Notes under the pieces: generated by a model | Told to the model about the DNA's origin: nothing | Database searches by the model: none | What the model saw: the letters and a program-made list of their open reading frames with translations, nothing else | From: JBBTIS01 sp038059855 | Lineage (GTDB): Bacteria > Elusimicrobiota > Elusimicrobia > JACQPE01 | Direction of reading: 5' to 3' | Length of the DNA: 32,547 bases | NCBI GenBank assembly: GCA_964357255.1 | Contig: CAYHKQ010000017.1 | Location: 1-32,547 of the forward strand | Position numbers and translations under genes: made by a program | Part shown: one piece after another, positions 1 to 7,297 of the stretch | How positions within the stretch are numbered: position 1 is the first letter of the stretch | Layout: each line of letters opens with the position of its first letter

Positions 1-68
1 GATGACCAAAAGATGGGATGCAAGATGTATAGGTTATTTGTGGACGGGTCCTAAGTTGGGCGGGATAC

Positions 69-77
69 TGCTAGAAT
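69..77 (+). promoter_or_regulatory. Candidate extended -10 promoter for typA
   Basis: The sequence TGCTAGAAT resembles an extended -10 element (TGn followed by a TATAAT-like hexamer). It lies about 40 bases upstream of the chosen typA start. No convincing -35 hexamer is visible at the right distance, which extended -10 promoters can tolerate. This is a weak call from pattern alone. Confidence 0.3.
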
Positions 78-117
78 CTATTTTCGCTTGCCAATCATTT
101 CAACGGAGGAGTTGTTC

Positions 118-1947
118 TTGAGTTCCACGGAATATCGAAGACTGGATTTGCGCAACATTGCCATCATCGCGCACGTTGACCATGGCAAAACAACGCTGGT
201 GGACGCGATGTTTAAGCAAACAGGCACCTTCACGGTTAAGGCGGACGAGGCTCAAGAGATGGTGATGGATTCCAATGAGCTTGAGAGAGAGCGCGGCATC
301 ACGATTTTGGCTAAAAATACCTCCGTTCCTTACAAGGGGATCACGGTCAATATCGCGGATACGCCCGGGCACGCTGATTTCGGATCGGAAGTGGAGCGTA
401 TTTTAAAGATGGTTGACGGCGTTCTTCTCCTGGTGGATGCAGTGGAAGGGCCCATGCCGCAAACGCGCTTTGTTTTACGCAAGGCCCTGGCGCTTGGCCT
501 GCGCCCCATCGTGGTTATTAACAAGATGGACCGGCCCAATATCCGCCCGCAAGAGACTTTAGAGAAAGTGTTCGGGCTCTTTATTGATCTAGGAGCCTCG
601 GATCCTCAGATGGAATTTCCCGTGGTGTACGCGGCGGGCAGAGAAGGCTGGGCCAGCCTCACTCCGGAGCCCGGCGCGGACCTTACCCCTCTGTTTGAAA
701 CCATTTTGGAGGCGGTCCCCGGACCCTTGGTGAACGAACAAAAACCCCTTCAAATGCTGGTCACTATGCTGGACTACGATAATTATCTGGGCAAAATCGG
801 CATCGGCAGAATTTTAAATGGCCGGTTAGTCAAATCCCAAACAGTGGCTCTGATAAAACCTTCCGGTAAAATCACTTGCCATAAGGTTACGATGCTCAAA
901 CAGTTTTTTGGATTGACCAAACGAGAGGTGCCGGAGGCCAGGGCAGGCGATATCGTTACCGTCGCGGGAATAGAGACCGTTAACGTGGGCGACACCGTTG
1001 CTTCGGCCGATAATCCAATCGCTCTTCCCCCTTTGGAAATTGACGAGCCTACGTTGTCAATGGAATTTACGGTTAACGACAGTCCTGTCTCCGGGCGCGA
1101 AGGTAAATTCGTGACCGCCCGGCATTTGCGCGAGCGCTTGCTCAAAGAACAGCAGACTAACGTGGGACTAAAAATTGAAATACTGCCCGGAGAGGGCAAC
1201 TTTAAGGTTTCCGGGCGCGGTGAACTGCATTTGTCAATCCTGATTGAGACCATGCGCCGCGAGGGCTACGAACTTTCGGTCTCTCGTCCCGAAGTCATTT
1301 TCAAAGAGGCGAATGGCCTGGCGACGGAACCGATGGAACACCTAGTGGTGGATGCCGGCAATTTGCATCAAGGGGCGATTTTAGAATGTCTAGGCCGTCG
1401 CGGGGCCAAGTTTGTCAACATGACTCCGGAGGGATCCGCGCGCACGCGTTTTGAATATATCATCGCCTCGCGCGCCCTGATGGGTTTTAAGACCGAGTTA
1501 ATGGCGTTGACTAAAGGATTGGGCATGATGCACCATAGTTTTCACGGGTATGGTCCCAAGGGCTCCGATCCGGCCGGGCGCGTTAACGGTGTTTTGATCG
1601 CCATGGAGAAGGGCGTCAGCACGGGCTACGCGCTCGACAGTCTTCAGGAGCGCAACACTTTATTTGTCGGCGCCGGCGTCGAGGTTTATGAGGGAATGAT
1701 CGTGGGCATTAATAGCCGCGAAAATGATCTGGTCGTCAATCCCTGTAAAGAAAAGGCTATGTCTAATATGCGCACCAAGGCCACTGATGACGCCATTGTT
1801 TTAACCCCTCCACTAGTGTTCACGCTGGAACAATCTTTGGAATTCATCAATGACATTGAATTGGTGGAAGTTACTCCCAAAAGCATTCGCCTGCGTAAAA
1901 AGATACTAAGCGCCCATTTGCGCAAACGTAGCCAAAGAGAAGATTAG
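118..1947 (+). CDS. typA: TypA/BipA ribosome-associated GTPase
   Basis: Translational GTPase of the TypA/BipA family, which binds the ribosome and supports 50S assembly and stress or low-temperature growth. The G1 motif AHVDHGKTT, the switch region with ERERGITI, the G3 motif DTPGHADF and the G4 motif NKMD are all visible in the first 150 residues. EF-G-like domains III and V and the TypA-specific C-terminal domain follow. The length (about 609 residues) is normal for the family. An in-frame TTG at 88 would add ten residues, but the TTG at 118 is preceded by GGAGGA at 105-110 with seven bases of spacing, so 118 is preferred. The gene is a housekeeping gene with no clear functional link to its neighbours. 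Confidence 0.96.
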   Translation: MSSTEYRRLDLRNIAIIAHVDHGKTTLVDAMFKQTGTFTVKADEAQEMVMDSNELERERGITILAKNTSVPYKGITVNIADTPGHADFGSEVERILKMVDGVLLLVDAVEGPMPQTRFVLRKALALGLRPIVVINKMDRPNIRPQETLEKVFGLFIDLGASDPQMEFPVVYAAGREGWASLTPEPGADLTPLFETILEAVPGPLVNEQKPLQMLVTMLDYDNYLGKIGIGRILNGRLVKSQTVALIKPSGKITCHKVTMLKQFFGLTKREVPEARAGDIVTVAGIETVNVGDTVASADNPIALPPLEIDEPTLSMEFTVNDSPVSGREGKFVTARHLRERLLKEQQTNVGLKIEILPGEGNFKVSGRGELHLSILIETMRREGYELSVSRPEVIFKEANGLATEPMEHLVVDAGNLHQGAILECLGRRGAKFVNMTPEGSARTRFEYIIASRALMGFKTELMALTKGLGMMHHSFHGYGPKGSDPAGRVNGVLIAMEKGVSTGYALDSLQERNTLFVGAGVEVYEGMIVGINSRENDLVVNPCKEKAMSNMRTKATDDAIVLTPPLVFTLEQSLEFINDIELVEVTPKSIRLRKKILSAHLRKRSQRED

Positions 1948-1995
1948 GAAAATGGTTTCAGCCGTTCCTGCGGATCGTATATAATTTTCCGGAAA

Positions 1996-2484
1996 GTGCG
2001 AAATTTTTGTGACATCTTTCGGCGGACGTTATTTATTAGCGTGAGCCTTTTTTCCCTAAATCTTGCGCGCGCCGGAACCGGCCGCCCCTGGAGCGTCGGC
2101 CTTGGCCAAGACAATATCAATGTTCTTTTGCCCATCGGCCATCGCTGGGCCTACCAAGGACGCCTGGGCGGCATGCCCGCTTCAGGCGGGCAAGGGGTTT
2201 TTTTCCTGGGTTCAAGCCTGCGCCGGTATTTCCCCAAAACGCCGGCCCTTGATCTTTACGCCTCCGCCGACACCAATGGCTCTTACTTTGATGTTGACCA
2301 AGCCGAGGGGACGGGCGTGACATTGGGCGCTAACGCGGGCGTCGAGTATCGCTTACGAGCGCGCTTGAGTTTGAGCGTGGATATCGGGCCTTATTGGATT
2401 TATTTGCGGAATTTCGAGCCCCTCCTGACCCGGCAAAGCTGGGGCTGGATCATCAATTCAAGCGTTAATTTTTATATGAAATAA
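1996..2484 (+). CDS. Small secreted beta-barrel-like outer membrane protein
   Basis: Hypothetical protein of 162 residues from a GTG start. An N-terminal signal peptide is likely (basic start, hydrophobic run LFISVSLFSLNL, then ARAG as a cleavage-like site). The rest alternates hydrophobic and polar residues in short strands (for example LSLSVDIGPYWIYL) and ends in an aromatic-rich strand, which suggests a small outer membrane beta-barrel. No named family is recognised. A palindromic repeat at 2174-2192 is read through in frame as MPASGGQ, an apparent insertion into the coding sequence. The GTG at 2041 is an alternative in-frame start but would shorten the signal peptide. The next gene begins two bases after the stop, so the pair is probably cotranscribed. 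Confidence 0.6.
   Translation: MRNFCDIFRRTLFISVSLFSLNLARAGTGRPWSVGLGQDNINVLLPIGHRWAYQGRLGGMPASGGQGVFFLGSSLRRYFPKTPALDLYASADTNGSYFDVDQAEGTGVTLGANAGVEYRLRARLSLSVDIGPYWIYLRNFEPLLTRQSWGWIINSSVNFYMK
2174..2192. repeat. Palindromic repeat inside a coding sequence
   Basis: Perfect inverted repeat with 7-base arms TGCCCGC and GCGGGCA around the loop TTCAG. It is contained in frame within the beta-barrel-like gene. The sequence resembles short palindromic repeats dispersed in many environmental bacterial genomes. Only one copy is seen in this window, so the assignment to a dispersed family rests on general familiarity. Confidence 0.6.
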
Positions 2485-2486
2485 TC

Positions 2487-3128
2487 ATGCGTCTTATTCT
2501 AATTATTATCATGAGCGCCGCTCAACTTTGGGCCGAACTCTATTTCGGCGTTGGCCGCGCCATCCGCTCTCAAGCGCAGACGCTCTCGGCCGAGGTCGGC
2601 CCGTCGCGGGAACCTTTTTTGGGCAGGCCCTATCAAAATATCGGCGACGTCGCCGTGATGCGCGGTTACAGCGCCACGATAAGCGCCCCCTGGGGCGCCG
2701 TCCACAACGGCGTTGATTTTTTGGTTTCCACGGGAACACGCCGCGAGTTTTTGGCCGCCGAGGAAGGCTATATAACTCGAATCGAAAAATTTCCTAACTC
2801 AATCACTGGGAATTGGCAGGTGAATGTGATGATTCAATACAACAAAACTTTCTCAATGGTGTACTCTTTTGAGCCCTTTTCAACCAACGTCGCTGACGCC
2901 GACACGCAGGTTTCCAGCCTGGCCGTCCGTGAGGGCCGGAAAGTCTTAAAAGGCGATTTAATCGGCAAGCTGGTGGCCATGGGCTATGGAACCCATGTGC
3001 ATTTTGGCCTGATGAAGCAAAAAGACTCAGCCATCTGCCCAGCCGGTTACTTTGAGCCAGGCGCTCTCAATGAAATCGTAGCGTCGCTCCGAGCGGTCTT
3101 TCCTGCCGCCAATTTGTGCCACGAGTAG
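2487..3128 (+). CDS. Secreted M23/LytM-family peptidase-like protein
   Basis: Protein of 213 residues with a short hydrophobic N-terminus (RLILIIIMSAAQLWAE) that probably acts as a signal peptide. Two stretches match the zinc-site motifs of M23 (LytM, peptidoglycan endopeptidase) enzymes: HNGVDFLV supplies the HxxxD pair, and YGTHVHFGL supplies the HxH motif near the end. Between them lies a small beta-sheet domain with RIEKF, GNWQVNVMIQY and KVLKGDLIGKL, typical of the LytM fold. The protein probably acts in the periplasm on cell-wall peptides, although some M23-like proteins are non-catalytic regulators. It starts right after the preceding envelope gene, which suggests a joint envelope role. 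Confidence 0.75.
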   Translation: MRLILIIIMSAAQLWAELYFGVGRAIRSQAQTLSAEVGPSREPFLGRPYQNIGDVAVMRGYSATISAPWGAVHNGVDFLVSTGTRREFLAAEEGYITRIEKFPNSITGNWQVNVMIQYNKTFSMVYSFEPFSTNVADADTQVSSLAVREGRKVLKGDLIGKLVAMGYGTHVHFGLMKQKDSAICPAGYFEPGALNEIVASLRAVFPAANLCHE

Positions 3129-3201
3129 AACCCGAAAATTGTCCGCCGAAGAACGGCCGGAGGCATTGACTCCGGACTTTTATCTTTTTAGTATTCCCTC
3201 A

Positions 3202-3960
3202 ATGAAAATAACGGTGTTTAACGGAAGTATTCATGCCAAACGCGGCAACACGCAACTCATGGTGGACGCGTTTGCCGCAGGGGCCGGCGAGGCCGGGGCG
3301 CAAGTGGAGATGGTTTTTCTCGCGAAGAAAAACATCCGTCCTTGCACGGCCTGTATGTCTTGCTGGACCAGAACGCCGGGCGCGTGCCCGGTAAAGGACG
3401 ACATGGAGGAACTCCTGCCGAAGTTTATCGGGTCCGACATTGTCGTCATGGCCACGCCGATTTACGTCGACAATGTGACGGCCATTTTGAAACTTTTCAT
3501 CGACCGCCTGGTTCCCCTCATCGACCCGCATATGGAAACGGACGAAAATAGCGAGGTGTGCCACCGCAAACGTTTTGACCATTACCCCGAACTCGTCGTT
3601 ATTTCCAGTTGCGCGTTCCCGGGCCTGGCGCAATTTCAAATCATTAACGCCTACTTCAAACGGGTCGCGTACCATATGCACGCGCGGGTCATCGCGGAAA
3701 TCTATCGCGACGCGGCTATGATGCTGAAACTCTGGGAGAAAACGCCGATGAAACCGTTCGTGGACAATTACAAGACGCTCCTAGCGGTAGCGGGCCGGGA
3801 AATCGTGAAAACGCGCGCGCTTTCTGAACAGACGGTTCGGCAAATCTCCCAACCGTTCGTTCCCCAGGAAATCTATATTGACGAAGTCAACAAGTACTGG
3901 GACAGGCGTATTGCCAAAGCAGAAATTCGGGGACACGACACTCCATTATCAATCTCCTAA
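3202..3960 (+). CDS. NAD(P)H-dependent FMN reductase / iron-sulfur flavoprotein-like
   Basis: Flavodoxin-fold reductase of about 252 residues. The N-terminus KITVFNGSIHAKRGNTQ is the FMN phosphate-binding region. PCTACMSCW followed by ACPVKDDM gives the cysteine pattern C48-x2-C51-x2-C54-x7-C62 seen in iron-sulfur flavoproteins, so a 4Fe-4S cluster is possible. ATPIYVDNVTAILKLFIDR is the conserved FMN-contacting segment. The open frame extends upstream to a TTG at 3139, but the ATG at 3202 gives the expected family N-terminus. The region beyond residue 110 is unlike short ISF proteins and may determine the substrate, which cannot be read from sequence. It lies alone between the envelope genes and the feo locus. 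Confidence 0.8.
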   Translation: MKITVFNGSIHAKRGNTQLMVDAFAAGAGEAGAQVEMVFLAKKNIRPCTACMSCWTRTPGACPVKDDMEELLPKFIGSDIVVMATPIYVDNVTAILKLFIDRLVPLIDPHMETDENSEVCHRKRFDHYPELVVISSCAFPGLAQFQIINAYFKRVAYHMHARVIAEIYRDAAMMLKLWEKTPMKPFVDNYKTLLAVAGREIVKTRALSEQTVRQISQPFVPQEIYIDEVNKYWDRRIAKAEIRGHDTPLSIS

Positions 3961-4023
3961 AAATCTAGCCGGAACACTCAATCTGCGCGATTATCGGCGG
4001 CGTCCCCCCTCGGCGGGAGAGAG

Positions 4024-4029
4024 TATAAT
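4024..4029 (+). promoter_or_regulatory. Candidate -10 box upstream of feoB
   Basis: A perfect TATAAT lies 15 bases upstream of the feoB ATG, in an AT-rich patch within a GC-rich intergenic region. The -35 position is C-rich and does not match TTGACA. If used, the transcript leader would be very short but would still include the AAAGG ribosome site at 4036-4040. Confidence 0.3.
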
Positions 4030-4044
4030 AAAATCAAAGGTCAA

Positions 4045-6012
4045 ATGAAAACCAACCGCGAAGACCCCGAGCATAAACATTTAGCTAGCCGGCGCATTGT
4101 TTTAGTGGGCCAACCCAATGTGGGCAAGTCAGCGCTTTTTAACGCGCTCACCGGCAGTTATGTGATGGTTTCCAACTATCCCGGCACAACCGTGGATGTT
4201 TCCAGGGGTGTCGGGCGCGTGAAGGGGCAGGTTGTCGAAATTATTGACAGCCCCGGCATTAACTCTTTAGTCACCCAGAGTGACGAAGAAAAGGCCACTC
4301 GCGCTTTGCTGTGGTCGAGGCCGGACCTGTTGGTCCAGGTGGCGGACTCGAAAAATCTTGTTCGAGCCTTGGCATTGACGCTCGAACTCTGCGAGATCGA
4401 GATTCCCATGGTTCTGTGTCTGAACATGAAAGACGAGGCTTTAAGCCGCGGTTATAGGATTGACGCGGCCGGGCTTTCCCGCGTGTTGGGGATACCCGTT
4501 GTCGAGACCGTGGCCACCACGCGCGATGGCTTAGAAGAACTTGAGGCCGCCATGTCTCAATCTTGCGTCGCCAAAATTAAAACATCCTATCCACCCGAGG
4601 TGGAACGGGACATCGCGCGCCTATGCGCGAATTTGCCCGATGAGGCGAAATTTTTGGGTCCATTTTTACTTCAAAATCATACCGCGCCAGAGGATATTGG
4701 CCCTTACGCCTCGGCGCTCAGCGCTCAAACATGGAGGGATTGCGACGAGTCGCGTCGTAAATTTTTGAGGCCCGTCTCAGCCATAATGTTTGAGTCACGG
4801 CAGTATCAATCCCGTCTGTTGGCCGAGGAGCACAGCCAAAAGCCAAACCCTTCCACGGATTCGCCGCGTTTGGCCGGCGCGTTAGCCGCCGCAGGGCGTT
4901 GGACGCTTTTGCCTTGGCCGGGCTTTCTCATCGCCGGCTTAGTTTTGGCAGGGCTTTATGAATTCGTCGGCGTATTTGCGGCCCAGGTCTGCGTGGATTT
5001 TTTCGAGGACGTTATTTTCGGCCGCGGGATTAATCCGGCCGCCGTCCGCATGGTTCAATGGGCGGTTCCATGGGCCTTTTTTCGTGATCTCCTAGTGGGC
5101 GATTATGGAATTTTGACCATGGCGTTAACCTATGCCTTCGCCCTCATCCTTCCTATTGTGAGCGCCTTTTTCTTGGCGTTGGGGTTTTTGGAGGATGTCG
5201 GGTATCTTCCCCGGCTTTCCGTGCTTTTGGACCGGTTTTTTAAGCTGATGGGTTTAAACGGCAAGGCTGTGTTTCCCATGATCCTCGGCTTTGGTTGCGG
5301 CACCATGGCCATGTTGACCACGCGTATTCTTGATACGAGGAAAGAAAAAATTTTAGTTAGCTTTCTTCTGGCCCTGTCCATTCCCTGCTCGGCTCAATTA
5401 GGGGTAATTTTGGGCATGGCGGCCGGGCTTTCCTCGTGGGTGTTGGCGTTATGGTTGCTAATTCTTACCGCCACGCTAATTAGCGCCGGCGCCGTGGCCT
5501 CGCGGATTGTCCCGGGCGGTTCAGCCCCCCTTCTTTTGGAGATCCCACCGTTGCGCGTGCCGGTGATGTCTAATTTGCTCAAAAAGGTCAGAGCCCGGCT
5601 TTGGTGGTATTTAAAAGAAGTGGTCCCTTTGTTTGTTTATGGGACTGTCGCGCTTTTTTTTCTTGACCGGCTGGGATGGCTCAAGACCATCGAAACGTTT
5701 GCGTCGCCTGTCATTACCGGATTATTGGGCTTGCCGGCCGAGGCGACAGGGGCGTTTTTGATCGGATTTTTGCGTCGGGACTATGGCGCCGCCGGTCTTT
5801 ACCATCTCCAAAGGGAAGGGCTCCTTAATCTGCGCCAGAGCGCCGTGAGCATTGTGGCGATTACTTTATTTATGCCGTGCCTGGCCCAGTGGATTATGAC
5901 GGTTCGGGAACGCGGCCTTAAGGCCGCCATGATTATTACCGCCCTGGTGACCGGTTATGCTTTGATTGTTTCAGGAGCCCTTAACTGGGCTCTCGTGGCC
6001 GTGGGATTATAA
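4045..6012 (+). CDS. feoB: Ferrous iron transporter FeoB (short form)
   Basis: Inner-membrane Fe(II) uptake protein with a cytosolic G domain. G1 GQPNVGKS (about residues 22-29), the G2 threonines in SNYPGTTVD, G3 DSPG (68-71) and G4 NMKD (127-130) are visible. A membrane domain with many hydrophobic helices starts near residue 285. Both gate motifs are present: GFGCGTMAM and, after a helix, PCSAQLGV. The protein has 655 residues, about 100 fewer than E. coli FeoB. It ends with a FLRRDYGAAGLY segment and two more helices, which is common in compact FeoB proteins. AAAGG at 4036-4040 serves the ATG. The DtxR/FeoA-like gene follows 18 bases later and should be in the same transcript. Confidence 0.95.
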   Translation: MKTNREDPEHKHLASRRIVLVGQPNVGKSALFNALTGSYVMVSNYPGTTVDVSRGVGRVKGQVVEIIDSPGINSLVTQSDEEKATRALLWSRPDLLVQVADSKNLVRALALTLELCEIEIPMVLCLNMKDEALSRGYRIDAAGLSRVLGIPVVETVATTRDGLEELEAAMSQSCVAKIKTSYPPEVERDIARLCANLPDEAKFLGPFLLQNHTAPEDIGPYASALSAQTWRDCDESRRKFLRPVSAIMFESRQYQSRLLAEEHSQKPNPSTDSPRLAGALAAAGRWTLLPWPGFLIAGLVLAGLYEFVGVFAAQVCVDFFEDVIFGRGINPAAVRMVQWAVPWAFFRDLLVGDYGILTMALTYAFALILPIVSAFFLALGFLEDVGYLPRLSVLLDRFFKLMGLNGKAVFPMILGFGCGTMAMLTTRILDTRKEKILVSFLLALSIPCSAQLGVILGMAAGLSSWVLALWLLILTATLISAGAVASRIVPGGSAPLLLEIPPLRVPVMSNLLKKVRARLWWYLKEVVPLFVYGTVALFFLDRLGWLKTIETFASPVITGLLGLPAEATGAFLIGFLRRDYGAAGLYHLQREGLLNLRQSAVSIVAITLFMPCLAQWIMTVRERGLKAAMIITALVTGYALIVSGALNWALVAVGL

Positions 6013-6030
6013 TTTTTAAGGAGGTGCCGC

Positions 6031-6750
6031 ATGGCTCATGATTCGGATACCGGATCGTCGGATTTAATTCATAAAAAGCATCCTATCCCTACCCCGGACG
6101 AGGAAAATATCCAGCAGGCATTGTGCGTCGTTTGGCAGTTTCTCGATCAAGGCCAGACTCTCAGGACTTTGGTTGAAGCCGCGCTACGGGAATCCGTTGG
6201 CGAGGGCATGATCGAGGCTCTGACTAATAGGAATTTGGCGGTTTTGGAAGGTCTTTATGTCCGTTTGACAACATCGGGCGAGAGTATGGCCAGGGACATT
6301 GTGCGCCGTCACCGGCTCGCGGAGCGGCTTTTGAGCGATGTTTTAGCTTTGACCAAGGAGCAGATTGACCCCAACGCCTGCCTGATGGAGCATGTGATCG
6401 GCAAGGACGTGGAGGAGGCGATCTGTATTCTCTTGGGGCATCCCCGGGTTTGTCCCCATGAGCTTTCCATTCCCAGGGGGAAGTGTTGCGAGAACGTGGT
6501 GGGACAAACCGGTCCGGTTGTGCTCCCCCTGAGAAGCCTTCAGACGGGTCAGGCGGGCAAGATTGTTTATCTTTCCCCGCGCGACCGCTCCGAACTCCAC
6601 AAATTGATGGCGCTTGGCTTTGTGCCCGGGGTTCAGATCCGCGTGAGCCAAACCTATCCAGCTTTTGTCATTTCCGCAGGCGAAACCATGGCGGCCGTTG
6701 ATCCTGTGCTGGCCGGCAGTATTTTTATTCGCAAGAAAAACGAATCTTAA
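6031..6750 (+). CDS. DtxR/IdeR-type metal-dependent regulator with FeoA-like SH3 domain
   Basis: Protein of 239 residues behind a strong AAGGAGGTG ribosome site. Residues about 20-90 are a divergent winged helix. Residues about 90-150 match the DtxR dimerisation and metal-binding domain (RRHRLAERLLSDVL, LMEHVIGKDVEEAI, LLGHPRVCPHELSIP). Residues about 160-236 are an SH3-like FeoA domain (LRSLQTGQAGKIVYLS, LHKLMALGFVPGVQIRV). This is the three-domain IdeR arrangement. The location directly after feoB suggests it senses Fe(II) and controls the locus. Its FeoA-like domain might also act with FeoB, since no separate feoA is present. The recognition-helix region is unusual (QTLRTLVEAALRESVGEGM), so DNA-binding specificity may be altered. 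Confidence 0.85.
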   Translation: MAHDSDTGSSDLIHKKHPIPTPDEENIQQALCVVWQFLDQGQTLRTLVEAALRESVGEGMIEALTNRNLAVLEGLYVRLTTSGESMARDIVRRHRLAERLLSDVLALTKEQIDPNACLMEHVIGKDVEEAICILLGHPRVCPHELSIPRGKCCENVVGQTGPVVLPLRSLQTGQAGKIVYLSPRDRSELHKLMALGFVPGVQIRVSQTYPAFVISAGETMAAVDPVLAGSIFIRKKNES

Positions 6751-6784
6751 CGCGTAGCTCGGAAGGGCAATTTTGTCCCAAGCA

Positions 6785-6850
6785 AAGACAATTGAGGGGA
6801 TTTTATTAATCTTTTTTGGTCAATTTGTTGCAACTATCTTCATTATGGTA
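6785..6850 (+). promoter_or_regulatory. AT-rich candidate promoter region before the nxr operon
   Basis: The 66 bases before the Rrf2 gene are much more AT-rich than the surroundings. They contain TTGGTC (6816-6821) and TTGTTG (6825-6830), followed by TTCATTAT, which could form a weak sigma-70-type promoter. An upstream TTG at 6773 would translate this stretch as a hydrophobic helix (GILLIFFGQFVATIFIMV) in front of an Rrf2 fold, which is atypical. I therefore favour a regulatory reading. No clear Rrf2-type palindrome is identified. Confidence 0.3.
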
Positions 6851-7294
6851 AAAAACGGACAAGCGCATCCTAAAATCCGAATCGTCCGCTTCTCAAACAC
6901 TGCTCGCTATGCCATTGAGGCCCTGGCCCAGTTGGCAAAAAATTCAAAGACCGCGTTCTCTCCGGCGACGCAGTTGGCCGAAACACGGAATTTACCCCAA
7001 GATTTTATAGGAAAAATTTTTCAAAGGCTTGCCCGCCAGGGCTTATTGACTTCTCAGCGAGGCCCCGGAGGAGGCTATGCCTTGGCGCAAAAGCCGGAAA
7101 ATATAACGCTTTGGGAAATTGTCGCGGCCACGGGCGAGGTGGTAGCCAAGCGGGGGGCCTGCCTTTTTGGATTCGATGATTTGGCGCAGGGACGCTTTTG
7201 CGTTTTGCATGAGCGGGTGGCGCGGGCCGACAAAATTCTTACGGAAGCCTTGCAAACCACGACGCTTGCTGATTTTGTTGGGGAGGTAAAATAA
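6845..7294 (+). CDS. Rrf2-family transcriptional regulator
   Basis: Winged-helix regulator of the Rrf2 family (IscR, NsrR, RirA relatives). The core begins at RFSNTARYAIEAL. The recognition helix is in NLPQDFIGKIFQRLARQGLLTSQRGPGGGYAL, and the wing with GPGGGY is diagnostic. The cluster-binding loop aligns with C106, then L113 where the middle cysteine usually sits, then C119 followed by VLHERV. One of the three usual [2Fe-2S] ligands is therefore missing. The ATG at 6845 gives about 149 residues, normal for the family. A longer TTG start at 6773 has an SD-like GGAAGGG but adds an odd hydrophobic extension. The stop is four bases before the molybdoenzyme gene, so this regulator is very likely part of, and a controller of, that operon. 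Confidence 0.88.
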   Translation: MVKNGQAHPKIRIVRFSNTARYAIEALAQLAKNSKTAFSPATQLAETRNLPQDFIGKIFQRLARQGLLTSQRGPGGGYALAQKPENITLWEIVAATGEVVAKRGACLFGFDDLAQGRFCVLHERVARADKILTEALQTTTLADFVGEVK

Positions 7295-7297
7295 AAA

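Noticed and set aside
6773..6844. N-terminal membrane helix on the Rrf2 regulator
   Set aside because: It depends on a TTG start through AT-rich promoter-like DNA; Rrf2 proteins normally begin near the RFSNTARYA segment.
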